Assembly: GCA_944368925.1 (NCBI GenBank)
Contig: CALVXG010000036.1
Location: forward strand, 1-60,885
Direction of reading: 5' to 3'
Length of the DNA: 60,885 bases
Origin: an uncultured Clostridia bacterium
GTDB taxonomy: Bacteria > Bacillota > Clostridia > Christensenellales > Borkfalkiaceae
Shown here: positions 53,189 through 60,885 of the stretch, one piece after another
How the letters are laid out: each line of letters begins with the position of its first letter
Position numbering within the stretch: position 1 is the stretch's first letter
Translations under genes and position numbers: made by a program
Notes under the pieces: model-generated
Databases searched by the model: none
What the model was told of the DNA's origin: nothing
What the model saw: the letters and a program-made list of their open reading frames with translations, nothing else

Positions 53189-54302
53189 AGGGTTTGTTCT
53201 GTGTGTATAGGGTGGTGGGAATCTTATATACCTTATGTAGATATGCTTTGTCGGTTAGTTGTTGACAGATCGATTTACCAGCAAGTTTACCGATTTTGTA
53301 AGGATCTTGGCGTATATAGTTGATGTTGTAGTTAAGCAAGTTGTAAATATCTGCAAATTCTTCGTCAAAAATTACAACGTCATCGCTGTTCGGCAGATAC
53401 TGCGAGGATTGCAGGAAAGAGATGGCTTTAATTCCCGTTTCATAGTTTAGAGCTATGATCGAATCGATCGAAGGATATTCCTGAAAAAAAGAGGAAAGTT
53501 TCTTATTAGCATTTTCGTCATAGTTTGTCAACGTGTCTAAAACGAGAGGGGAAAGAGAGTTGGTTTCCGAAATTGCTTTCAGGTAGCCGTTCAACCTTTG
53601 CGTCAGTGTAAAATTGTTTTTGAACGGTTGGCAAATTATGGCGATATTTTTTTTCCCGCGATTCAGGAGATAACTTGTCGCGTTGTAACCCGCCGAAAAG
53701 TTATCGCTGGTCACGATCGTTGCATTGATACCTGTCAGTACGTTGTCGATCAAAACTAGAGGAAAATTTCGTAACGCAAAACGTATAATGTCCTTGTTAT
53801 AATTTTGACTGTCGATCGGGTGGATGATGATCCCATATGAGAGCGTGGCATATTTTTTTAGGAGATATGATTCCTCCTCTTGCGAAAAATGGGACAATGC
53901 AAGGACTAAATTGACGTTTTTCTCCCGAAGGCTGTCAAATAACCCGCTTGCCAGGTGCATGTAGTATTTACTCTTTAGGTCGGGCAAGATAAGGACAACT
54001 GATTTATTTGCAGTCGGAGAACCCGAAAATGAAGGTTCTGACGAAGATTTATGCAATAATTGTTCCAAACGTTCTCTGTCAATATTTTCTTTTACAAACG
54101 TGCCGAGCCCCGCTTTTCGTATGACAAGTCCTTCCTGTTCCAATTCATTCAGTGCGCGCTTTGTTGTGATCCTGCTGACGTTAAAAAGTGCGGCCAGAGC
54201 GTTTTCCGACGGCAAAGAGTTGTCTGCCCCGTCTTTTTCCAGGATCAAACCGTACAGATATTGTTTGATACGAAAATACAGAGGTGTTTTAAGTATATTC
54301 AT
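53178..54302 (-). CDS. GntR-type regulator with LacI-like sensor domain (AraR-like)
   Basis: A 374-residue regulator. A GntR winged HTH (about 1-75; LPSENALAALFNVSRITTKRALNELEQEGLV split over helices) is joined to a periplasmic-binding-type sugar sensor (about 100-370; VVLILPDLKSKYYMHLASGLF, NKSI-like, VVIFDEEFADIYN, YNINYIRQDPYKIGKLAG). This is the AraR-type fusion of two families. The ATG at 54302 has AAGGTGG upstream and a promoter at 54330-54358. It is divergent from the URO-D/GH65 operon and convergent with the sulfatases. It probably controls one or both with a sugar effector; no operator palindrome is certain. Confidence 0.9.
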   Translation of the reverse strand: MNILKTPLYFRIKQYLYGLILEKDGADNSLPSENALAALFNVSRITTKRALNELEQEGLVIRKAGLGTFVKENIDRERLEQLLHKSSSEPSFSGSPTANKSVVLILPDLKSKYYMHLASGLFDSLREKNVNLVLALSHFSQEEESYLLKKYATLSYGIIIHPIDSQNYNKDIIRFALRNFPLVLIDNVLTGINATIVTSDNFSAGYNATSYLLNRGKKNIAIICQPFKNNFTLTQRLNGYLKAISETNSLSPLVLDTLTNYDENANKKLSSFFQEYPSIDSIIALNYETGIKAISFLQSSQYLPNSDDVVIFDEEFADIYNLLNYNINYIRQDPYKIGKLAGKSICQQLTDKAYLHKVYKIPTTLYTQNKPFNF

Positions 54303-54329
54303 AGCACCACCTTGCAATAAATTAGTATA

Positions 54330-54358
54330 AGTATATCATTCTTTCGGAACAAAATCAA
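54330..54358 (-). promoter_or_regulatory. Promoter of the GntR-type regulator gene
   Basis: On the minus strand: TTGATT (54358-54353), a 17-base spacer and TATACT (54335-54330), 28 bases before the ATG. Confidence 0.65.
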
Positions 54359-54431
54359 TAGAAAAAATTTTTTCTTTTTGTTTTAGAGATAATAAGCGAA
54401 AAACCAGTACTACCTGTAGAGGAGGTATTTT

Positions 54432-55522
54432 ATGCGAAAAGCAATTTCGGCAGAAACGGAACAGCGTTTTGAAAGCTGGTGGAAACATGAGAAAATGGAT
54501 AGGCCACTCGTCCGTTTATTGGGTAAAAAAAGACGGTGGAAGAATCAAAGCTGATACCTGTCAAAGAACTTGTACAAAATGCGAAAGATTTTCAAATGAA
54601 TCCGGAATACCGAATTGCTGCGTTTCGAAATTCTTTGATCACACATACGTATTATCTTGATTCTTTTCGATACGTTCAGATAAATTTGGGACCCGGAACG
54701 ATGGCATCTTATTTGAAATGCGAACCAGGTTTCTCGTACGACACTATCTGGTATAAAGAAGTGGAAGCGGAATCCGTTTCGGATCTGTTAAATGTATCGT
54801 ATGAAAACAGTACACATTGGTGGTATGACCATTTAAAAGCGATTGAAAAAACAAAAAAATTGGCGAATGGGGATTGCTATGTGTGTATTCCCGATATTCA
54901 GGAAAATCTGGATATTGTCGCGGCGATGCGCGGATCGCAGAATTTGTGTTTTGACTTGATGGATTGTCCGGAGGACGTGAAAAAAGTACAAAAGATCGTC
55001 GATGACAGTTTTTTTAAATATTACGATGCGATCTACGAGGTAGTGAAGGACGAAGAAGGAAACAGTGTATATACGGCATTTAGTTTGTGGGGACGTGGTA
55101 AAGTGGCTAAACTACAATGCGACTTTTCGGCTTTGATATCGAAGGAGTTATTCGACGAATTTGTATTGCCCGCGCTGCAAAGGCAAACAGCTTATCTTGA
55201 TCGGACTATGTACCATTTGGACGGAGTTATGGCGTTAAGACATCTGGATTCCGTTTTGTCATTGAAAAAACTCAATGCCTTGCAATGGACTCCGGGGGCA
55301 GGACAGGAGGACGGCGGGGCGGAAAAATGGTATCCAATCTATGATAAAGCAATGAACGCAGGGAAATCCTTATGGATCCAAATTTATGACGGCGATGTTG
55401 ACGCGTGGATCAACAAAAGTAAAAAAATATTGAAGAGATATGGACCTACAGGAATTTACTTTGTGTACGGGAATACGGATGAGGAATCGGCAAAAAAACT
55501 AATTAAAGAATTAAAGTTTTAG
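54432..55522 (+). pseudogene. Uroporphyrinogen decarboxylase-family protein, frameshifted near its start
   Basis: A second URO-D-family gene. The expected N terminus (MRKAISAETEQRFESWW, MDRPLVRLLG) starts at ATG 54432 behind GGAGGTATTT. After a run of seven A (54525-54531) the frame hits a stop within nine codons. The rest of the protein is in another frame, open to 55522 (ESKLIPVKELVQNAKDF..., with MYHLDGVMALRHLDSVL, NALQWTPGAGQ near the C-terminal barrel). One extra A would restore a protein of about 363 residues. It may be a sequencing error, a true lesion or slippage-dependent expression; a GTG at 54536 could give a truncated form. It leads the operon with paralogue D, GH65 and pgmB. Confidence 0.75.
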
Positions 55523-55603
55523 TCTTCACGGTATGCGGTTTCGGACAAAAAATTCCGATACGGACGCAGCGGTGTTTTGGACGTTAAACAGAATGGAGAA
55601 AAA

Positions 55604-56470
55604 ATGAAAGAGCTTATTTCAGATCAGACGTTTGAGAACGGTTTTTCACTATGTCATATTAATGCGCTCGTCACGCGGGATCCGATCGCAAAATTTGATT
55701 TCTGTGGTACTGCGAAAGGAAGCCCGCGTTGGATGATTGCACAGTGGTGCAACCAGCATAATCTTGCGTGCGGCACGGAACGGGTAACGCACGATCTCGC
55801 TTATATATATGAAGATCTTTCAAAAACTGTAAAAGTTTATCCGGGAACAGGGAAAATCCAATTAGACGTTCGGGCAAGTACGGAATATTTTTGGGATCGG
55901 AAAGTGGGGGAAGGGTGGCCGCATCTTCTTCTAGAGCAGGTGATTGCAGACGCACCTCGGTTGTCCAAAACGCGAGTCCTTCGTTACGAGGCGGACTATG
56001 CTGTCTCCCTCTTTCGGGACTATATGGGGGCACGTGCAAATCCTGATTTGCATTCTGCAGGTGTTGGCTGGTGTGCCAAGATCCGTAACAAGAATCCGGA
56101 TTCGTCCGGATACGGGGATTTTTTCTGGTTTGTTGTCAAACTTTTCGATAACAGGTATCCCTTTGCCAACAAGTTCCGTGCGCAGGACGGTGGGAAGGAA
56201 GAGAATACGGGGAAATTTATTTATGCGGTGGACGGACACTTATTTCAAAAAGAAGCCTATTATTACATAGAGCCTATGAACCTTTGCTACGATATTTTGC
56301 CCGAATTGAAGAATGCGTTTTTATATTGTAAGGGACAGGGATTTATGAAAGATTCGGAGTGGGAAGATCTTTATTATGATGATTTTAATATCGGTTGGGA
56401 AGTGACGGGGACGTACGATTGCGGTTTGACGATCAACCGTTTGAGCTTGCTATACGAAGGCGAAGATTGA
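55604..56470 (+). CDS. WPHLLL-family protein without signal peptide (paralogue D)
   Basis: A 288-residue, predicted cytoplasmic member of the unrecognised family also encoded at 43403-46254. Landmarks are FENGFSLCHINAL, DFCGTAKGSPRWMIAQW, GWPHLLLEQ (Trp from residue 105), LHSAGVGWCAKIRNKN, GDFFWFVVKLFDNRYPF, TGKFIYAVDG, YDILPELKNAF and WEVTGTYD. It is closest to paralogue B in lacking a signal peptide and in the CGTAxGSPxW stretch. The ATG at 55604 has TGGAGAAAA upstream and is preferred over 55577. It lies between a URO-D-family gene and a GH65 phosphorylase gene, which extends the family's link to intracellular sugar processing. The function is unknown. Confidence 0.7.
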   Translation: MKELISDQTFENGFSLCHINALVTRDPIAKFDFCGTAKGSPRWMIAQWCNQHNLACGTERVTHDLAYIYEDLSKTVKVYPGTGKIQLDVRASTEYFWDRKVGEGWPHLLLEQVIADAPRLSKTRVLRYEADYAVSLFRDYMGARANPDLHSAGVGWCAKIRNKNPDSSGYGDFFWFVVKLFDNRYPFANKFRAQDGGKEENTGKFIYAVDGHLFQKEAYYYIEPMNLCYDILPELKNAFLYCKGQGFMKDSEWEDLYYDDFNIGWEVTGTYDCGLTINRLSLLYEGED

Positions 56471-56587
56471 TTTCATAAGTTGTCGGGGTAAAAATCTACA
56501 AGCGCTTTGGCGCAGGAAACTACTGTTATAGGCAAAAATAATTCACCGTTTATTTTTAAAAATGGAAGGAGGCCGCGGAAAGGGTTT

Positions 56588-58852
56588 ATGCTAGATTATA
56601 ATGCAAAAGGATATTTGAGGGAAGAAAAATACAGTTTAAATAATGATGCAAAACATGCCACATTATTTACGACGGGCAACGGCTATATGGGAATACGCGG
56701 CAGTTACGAAGAATTCGGCTCGTCGCGCGTTCAAGGAGCGTATGTTCGCGGCTTGATAGATGAAATCGTGGAGGTGATGGAACCTTTTCCTGATAACATC
56801 TACATGAAAAAATACTATTTTGATGAACAGAAATTAAAGGATTTTGAAAAACAGGATTCCTGTATCAACTTTGCTGATATAGTATTGGTGCGGTTTTGCA
56901 TAGGCGAGCGCACGTTTTATCCGTGGGAAGGCAAAATTTTGCATTGGAACAGATTTCTGGATACGAAAAGGGCGATGCTTTTTCGTGAAGTGACGTGGCA
57001 GGATGAAGACGGAAACATTACAAAATTTTCGTTTGAACGATTTGCGTCTTATGCGGACGAACATCTCTATGTAATGCGTTGCATTGCAACTCCGGTGAAC
57101 CATAATAAAAAAATTACTGTACTGAGCGGGATCGATAAAAAAGTGCGTACCGGTGGTCAAAGAATCATCCAAGAGGAAAAACAGGAAATCACAGACAGGC
57201 AAATCGTTTATTCTTTAAAAGCGGGCGAAAAATACGGTTTTAGAACGGGTATCGCAGTTTGTACCGATTTTATAACGGAACCCGATGTTTCCGAACCGTA
57301 CGACCAAGATGGTATTATCGCAAATCGGGGAACATGGAACTATCCTTCAGCAAGCGTAGGGGTATGTAAGAAAATTTATATCAATATTTCTCGAGACCAC
57401 GATCGTGACGTTTATGAACAGGCGCAGAACAAGATCGGGGCATATAAAGGCACCACGTTTGAGGAGCTTTTAAAATCACATTTAAATGTTTGGGAGCCTT
57501 TGTTTAAAAAGTTTGATATTAAGATCGAAGGGGACAAAGATGCCGACGCTTCCCTTAGATTTTCTACTTACCATACAATTATCAGTGCGGCAATGAACGA
57601 TAGCGTACACGGGCTCCCTGCAAAATCCCTGTCGGGGGAGCGTTATAATCAGTTCGTATGGTGGGACGCCGAAATTTACCAGGTGCCTGTTTTTACGTTT
57701 GCAGATCCTGCGATTGCGAAAAATTCTTTAATGTTCCGCTATTCGCAACTGAACGATGCCCGTAAAAATGCAAAAAAAGAAGGACTGAAAGGGGCAAGGT
57801 ATCCGTTCGTGTCCTCGGTGGGCGGACAGGAAAGGGTATGGAGCTATGCAAGGCATCCGCATCTGCAGGTGCATATTACCGCGGACGTAGGATATTCGGT
57901 GGTTTTCTATTTTCGGATGACCAGGGATGAGAAATTCTTGTTCGATTACGGGTATGAAATGTTGTCCGAAATTATGCGGTACTGGGTATCGAGAGCGACG
58001 GTTCAGGACGGGAAATTTGTAATTTTAAATGTAACGGGTACGGACGAACATCATCCGTACGTCGATAACGATGCGTACACAAATTATCTCGTAAAGTTTA
58101 TATTTGATGCGGCAATTAAATTTTACGATATATATCCGCAATTAAAAAAATACTTTTCTGATACGGAAATGGAAGAAATGCGAAGCTTTGCAGAAAGATT
58201 GTATCTTCCCATGGATGCAAACGGGCTGATACCGCAGTTTGACGGGTACTTTTCTCTTTCAAGGTCTCTACAGATAGAGGGATCTGGAACGGGGAAAAAC
58301 TTCCAGATGAAGCAGGCTGGATTGTACCATTTATCGCAGGTGATCAAACAGCCCGACGTAATGCTTTTGTATTCATACATCAATTACCCATTCACCAAAG
58401 ATAAATATGCTGAGAATTGGGATTACTACGAAACAATGTGCGAAGCATCTTCATCCTTGTCGTACCCCGTGCATGCAATCTGTTCTGCTGATAACCGTCG
58501 TATGCTCTCGTTCAGAAAATACTTTATGGAAACGGTAAGAATGGATATCGACGATGTGCATCACTGTGCATGGCAGGGGATTCATGCCGGATGTGCTGCA
58601 GGTGGATATATAGCTGTTTTGCGAGGTATATTTGGTGTGAAGTTGGTTGATGGCGAACTTGTTTTTATTCCTTCCCCGGTTCCTTTCTGGGAAAAAGTAA
58701 GTATGCGTTTTATGTATAGAGGGGTATCAATAAAGTGTTCGCTTACAAATACACAACTTGTTATCGATATAGGCGAAAATACCTTAAAAATCAAAGTGAA
58801 CGGAAAGGAACAGATATTAAATAAAAAGAAGATCTTTATAGTGGAAAAATAA
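56588..58852 (+). CDS. GH65-family disaccharide phosphorylase or hydrolase
   Basis: A 754-residue cytoplasmic enzyme of GH65, the family of maltose, trehalose, kojibiose and nigerose phosphorylases. The N-terminal beta-sandwich contains TLFTTGNGYMGIRGSYEE (about residues 25-42). The (alpha/alpha)6 barrel carries GERYNQFVWWDAEIY and the catalytic-acid motif VTGTDEHHPYVDNDAYTN (Glu near residue 486). The phosphate-loop-like stretch HAGCAAGGYIAVLRGIFG is intact, favouring a phosphorylase over a hydrolase. ATG 56588 follows GGAAGGAGG and GGAAAGGG sites; the upstream TTG at 56507 would add 27 atypical residues. The next gene is pgmB, which uses the beta-glucose 1-phosphate made here. The acceptor sugar is unknown. 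Confidence 0.9.
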   Translation: MLDYNAKGYLREEKYSLNNDAKHATLFTTGNGYMGIRGSYEEFGSSRVQGAYVRGLIDEIVEVMEPFPDNIYMKKYYFDEQKLKDFEKQDSCINFADIVLVRFCIGERTFYPWEGKILHWNRFLDTKRAMLFREVTWQDEDGNITKFSFERFASYADEHLYVMRCIATPVNHNKKITVLSGIDKKVRTGGQRIIQEEKQEITDRQIVYSLKAGEKYGFRTGIAVCTDFITEPDVSEPYDQDGIIANRGTWNYPSASVGVCKKIYINISRDHDRDVYEQAQNKIGAYKGTTFEELLKSHLNVWEPLFKKFDIKIEGDKDADASLRFSTYHTIISAAMNDSVHGLPAKSLSGERYNQFVWWDAEIYQVPVFTFADPAIAKNSLMFRYSQLNDARKNAKKEGLKGARYPFVSSVGGQERVWSYARHPHLQVHITADVGYSVVFYFRMTRDEKFLFDYGYEMLSEIMRYWVSRATVQDGKFVILNVTGTDEHHPYVDNDAYTNYLVKFIFDAAIKFYDIYPQLKKYFSDTEMEEMRSFAERLYLPMDANGLIPQFDGYFSLSRSLQIEGSGTGKNFQMKQAGLYHLSQVIKQPDVMLLYSYINYPFTKDKYAENWDYYETMCEASSSLSYPVHAICSADNRRMLSFRKYFMETVRMDIDDVHHCAWQGIHAGCAAGGYIAVLRGIFGVKLVDGELVFIPSPVPFWEKVSMRFMYRGVSIKCSLTNTQLVIDIGENTLKIKVNGKEQILNKKKIFIVEK

Positions 58853-59500
58853 ATGATTAAGGCAGTTATTTTTGATTTGGATGGTGTAATTGTAACTACA
58901 GACGATTGTCATTACAGAGCATGGAAACAAATGGCGGACGGGGAAGGAATTTATTTTGATCGGAAAATCAACGAAAGACTTCGCGGTGTGTCCAGAATGG
59001 AGAGCCTTGAAATCATTCTTGAAAGAGCAGATAGAAAATATTCGCAGGAAGAAAAAGAAGCTCTCGCTTATAAGAAAAACGAGATATATAAAAAATTGAT
59101 CAGTGAGCTTACAGAAAGAGACGTTCTGCCAGGCGTAAAAGAATTTCTTTCGGAATGCAAAAGTAGGCACATTCTTACGGCGATTGGTTCTTCAAGCAAG
59201 AACGCAAAGCCTATTTTGGAAAGGATAGGTATGTTTTCTGAATTCGATGCCGTCGTCGATGGGAACGACATCTCAAAAAGCAAACCAGATCCTGAGGTGT
59301 TTGTAAAAGCAGCACAGCGTTTAGGTGTGGAAAGAGAGAACTGTCTTGTTGTGGAAGACGCTTGCGCGGGAGTTGATGCGGGACTTAACGGTGGTATGCG
59401 TGTATTGGCGGTAGGTTCTGCAGCGGAGTACGAAAGAGCAACGTATTCGGCGAATAGTTTGGAAGATAAAGAATGTTTTAAATTAATATTTCAGCAATAA
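58853..59500 (+). CDS. pgmB: Beta-phosphoglucomutase
   Basis: A 215-residue HAD-superfamily enzyme that turns beta-glucose 1-phosphate into glucose 6-phosphate. The nucleophile and acid/base Asp residues are Asp8 and Asp10 in VIFDLDGVIVTTDDCHYRAW. RGVSRMESLE in the cap, SSSKNAKPIL, KSKPDPEVF and VVEDACAGVDAG complete the HAD motifs. It begins directly after the GH65 stop codon. GH65-pgmB pairs are a well-known pathway module in which phosphorolysis saves one ATP. A strong terminator follows, ending the operon. Confidence 0.94.
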   Translation: MIKAVIFDLDGVIVTTDDCHYRAWKQMADGEGIYFDRKINERLRGVSRMESLEIILERADRKYSQEEKEALAYKKNEIYKKLISELTERDVLPGVKEFLSECKSRHILTAIGSSSKNAKPILERIGMFSEFDAVVDGNDISKSKPDPEVFVKAAQRLGVERENCLVVEDACAGVDAGLNGGMRVLAVGSAAEYERATYSANSLEDKECFKLIFQQ

Positions 59501-59528
59501 TAAGTATAAAGTTTTACTTAAATATCTC

Positions 59529-59573
59529 AAAAACAAACGGGATTACAAGATTGTAACCCCGTTTGTTTTTAAG
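59529..59573 (+). terminator. Rho-independent terminator after pgmB
   Basis: AAAAACAAACGGG (59529-59541) pairs with CCCGTTTGTTTTT (59558-59570). The stem extends by TTACAA/TTGTAA after one mismatch around a 2-base loop. The terminal T run makes it a strong terminator. Confidence 0.9.
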
Positions 59574-60154
59574 ATAGGTGAATTATGCTATTAAGTATAA
59601 CTCGGGAAAAAGAGTTTATACAAATGTGGGGTAAAATAGAGTTTTAAAAAATTCCGTTACCGTCATCGTGGAGCGTCCTGAATACAAGAGGTACGGGAAT
59701 ACATAGACGAGTAGCTGTTGCAAATATGGGCCGCTGAACAGATCGAAAAGATGCCTTGTAGTTTGAAATTGTTTTCGGAGTGCTCTACGTTACATAAAAC
59801 CTGCGCAGGAAAGGGATAGGCAACGGCGGAAGATTCACCATAGGGGAAAAGCATCTGAAAAAAATAAGTGCGTATATATTTGTAAAGAATTCAGGCATTG
59901 GAAAACGGTGTCATCGGGGCAAGGAAAGACGATTGCCAGCGATCGAGGAAGTGAGCTTGCATGCAGATAGCTGGCTATAAATTTTCAACCAAAGAAGGTG
60001 CAGAGTGAAATTTGCTTATATCGCCAATCTCACTAAGATGTTTCTCTATAATTCTTCTTTTTATTATGGGGCGGATTAGGTTGGGAGAGGGTCAGCGGCG
60101 ACGCCCCGCCCGCCGCGCTCCGATTTTCCGTTGGTTTTCGTTCGTTTCGTTTGC
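59574..60154. other. Gene-free stretch, probably decayed sequence
   Basis: No reading frame with a ribosome site or recognisable product was found. Short protein-like pieces such as LLQIWAAEQIEKMPC (near 59710) are interrupted by stops, suggesting a decayed gene. From about 60085 the DNA becomes GC-rich, unlike the preceding AT-rich part. Confidence 0.45.
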
Positions 60155-60224
60155 TGCGACGTGCGCCCGTATACGGCGGCACGGAGCGCCGCCGCTTGTA
60201 TATTATATACGGGCACACGTCGCA
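60155..60224. repeat. 70-bp GC-rich cruciform
   Basis: TGCGACGTGCGCCCGTATA (60155-60173) is complementary at 18 of 19 positions to 60206-60224. Inside, CGGCGGC (60174-60180) pairs with GCCGCCG (60188-60194). The composition differs from the surrounding genes. There is no T tract, so a terminator is unlikely. Confidence 0.75.
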
Positions 60225-60241
60225 GGGTCAGACCCGAACTA

Positions 60242-60274
60242 AACCGTATGTGAACCGTATCTCAACCGTATCTG
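60242..60274 (+). repeat. Three tandem 11-bp repeats (AACCGTATSTS)
   Basis: AACCGTATGTG, AACCGTATCTC and AACCGTATCTG follow one another without gaps, each one helical turn long, 17 bases after the cruciform. This spacing is typical of protein-binding iterons. Confidence 0.7.
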
Positions 60275-60547
60275 AAAAGTCGTGCCAAAACGAGGTGATT
60301 TCCGGGCAGTTTTCGGAGGATTTTGCAACGGGATTTTCAGCCCGGTTTTCGGCTTTGAAAAGGCGTCCTTTCGACGCACGAAACACGAAAAAATTTCAAA
60401 GAATCGGAAAACTTTTTCAAATGTGCAGGAAAATTACACATTTACGGTTTAGAATAGAGGCGTACCCTGAGATTTCCACCATAAACTCAAAATCCGCCTG
60501 TTCCGTTTTTTTACCGTTATGCTTCTTGAGCTGCTAACCGCACAGAA
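60275..60547. other. Intergenic sequence without a recognised gene
   Basis: A frame is open across part of it, but no ribosome site or family motif is seen. Several short TTTTCGG-type repeats occur (TTTTCGGAGG, TTTTCAGCCCGG, TTTTCGGC). I see no supported gene. Confidence 0.4.
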
Positions 60548-60571
60548 AAAGGCAGCATCGCTGCTGCCTTT
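60548..60571 (-). terminator. Terminator of the leftward small gene
   Basis: AAAGGCAGCA (60548-60557) pairs perfectly with TGCTGCCTTT (60562-60571) around TCGC. Read leftwards it ends in a T run, 34 bases past the stop of the gene at 60605. Confidence 0.8.
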
Positions 60572-60604
60572 GAAAGAAAATATTTTTAGACTTTCGATAA
60601 GCCT

Positions 60605-60868
60605 CTATTGAAGTTCGTAAAGCCGTTCGCGGTAATCTTCGAACGCATCGTCAAAATCGGAGAAGTAATGCCCCCACGCCCAGTCGAAATCCCCGGTTTT
60701 AGTTTCGGACAGGTCGCGGACGGTGAGGTAGGGGCAGGTATAGTTCTCCCGCACGAGCAGGGCGAGGTTGCGTTTGTCCGTTCCGTCGCAAAGTACGACG
60801 GTGAGCCGCATGGAATTGTTTTTGAACCGGAAGCCCGGTTTTATGGTTTGTGCGTCAAGCCGTTGCAT
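60605..60868 (-). CDS. Small conserved-looking hypothetical protein (87 aa)
   Basis: An 87-residue protein with an excellent ribosome site (GAGGAGGA, 7 bases before the ATG at 60868) and its own terminator, so very likely real. The N-terminal half looks beta-rich (MRLTVVLCDGTDKRNLALLV). The second half is acidic and aromatic (GDFDWAWGHYFSDFDDAFEDY), with no signal peptide or membrane helix. I do not recognise the family with certainty. Small acidic proteins of this look occur in conjugative-element gene sets, and the nearby iteron-like repeats and cruciform would fit that. The window ends 17 bases upstream, so its operon partners cannot be seen. Confidence 0.65.
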   Translation of the reverse strand: MQRLDAQTIKPGFRFKNNSMRLTVVLCDGTDKRNLALLVRENYTCPYLTVRDLSETKTGDFDWAWGHYFSDFDDAFEDYRERLYELQ

Positions 60869-60885
60869 AAGCAGTCCTCCTCTCG

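Noticed and set aside
54525-54531. Programmed -1 ribosomal frameshift at the A7 run
   Set aside because: Codon phase is GGT AAA AAA AGA, which does not give the X-XXY-YYZ heptamer, and no downstream stimulatory structure is evident. Sequence error, lesion or transcriptional slippage are better explanations.
14956-60081. 13-base identity GGGCGGATTAGGT at 14956-14968 and 60069-60081, considered as element ends
   Set aside because: Chance 13-mers are expected in a window of this size and flanking bases do not match.
60242-60274. CRISPR-like array
   Set aside because: The 11-bp units are directly abutted with no spacers and no cas genes are present.

Overview
The window looks like chromosomal DNA of an anaerobic, gut-type Bacillota (Clostridia-like; a Christensenellales-type lineage is a guess). 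The reasons are strong AGGAGG-type ribosome sites, near-consensus sigma-A promoters, many lipoprotein signal peptides, binding-protein-dependent sugar importers of the Gram-positive kind, LacI/AraC/GntR/LysR regulators and an anaerobic sulfatase-maturing radical SAM enzyme. No tRNA, rRNA or CRISPR array was recognised.

Layout. (1) 1-2.3 kb is mobile-element debris: an hsdS remnant with a nonsense codon, a serine-recombinase fragment, then intact KilA-N, HTH and hypothetical genes. (2) 2.3-14 kb is the first glycan locus: a GH78-like gene and its LacI regulator, then a surface protein, nucleoside hydrolase, ABC importer and GH99-like lipoprotein. Two near-identical palindromic operators sit at its two promoters. 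(3) 14-17.4 kb holds a ribokinase-type kinase, a decayed manA-ROK fusion and a low-gene stretch ending in a strong terminator. (4) 17.4-36 kb is the second locus, read divergently from an AraC regulator: importer, DUF5703-like and GH116 glycosidases, two large surface proteins, a second GH99-like lipoprotein and a URO-D-family protein. (5) 36-39.7 kb carries LysR, a two-part chromate-type transporter and anSME. (6) 40-53 kb is the third locus: importer, three members of an unrecognised WPHLLL family, a surface protein, an SGNH lipoprotein and two sulfatases. (7) 53-59.5 kb has a GntR-type regulator and a URO-D (frameshifted)/WPHLLL/GH65/beta-phosphoglucomutase operon. (8) 59.5-60.9 kb is gene-poor, with a cruciform, 11-bp tandem repeats and one small leftward gene.

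How it fits together (inference). Each of the three large loci pairs a solute-binding lipoprotein and two permeases with one or more big secreted proteins, and with lipoproteins that would act outside the membrane. None encodes the transporter ATPase, so a shared MsmX-like ATPase elsewhere is implied. Four large secreted proteins end in the same kind of tail: Gly-Cys-Ser, a hydrophobic helix, then basic residues. This looks like a sorting or anchoring signal and not LPXTG. The sulfatases carry Cys-type formylglycine motifs that need an enzyme such as the anSME encoded 11 kb away. Released sugars would be handled by the cytoplasmic glycosidases, GH65 phosphorylase plus phosphoglucomutase, and nucleoside hydrolase plus ribokinase. 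The actual glycan substrates cannot be read from the sequence.
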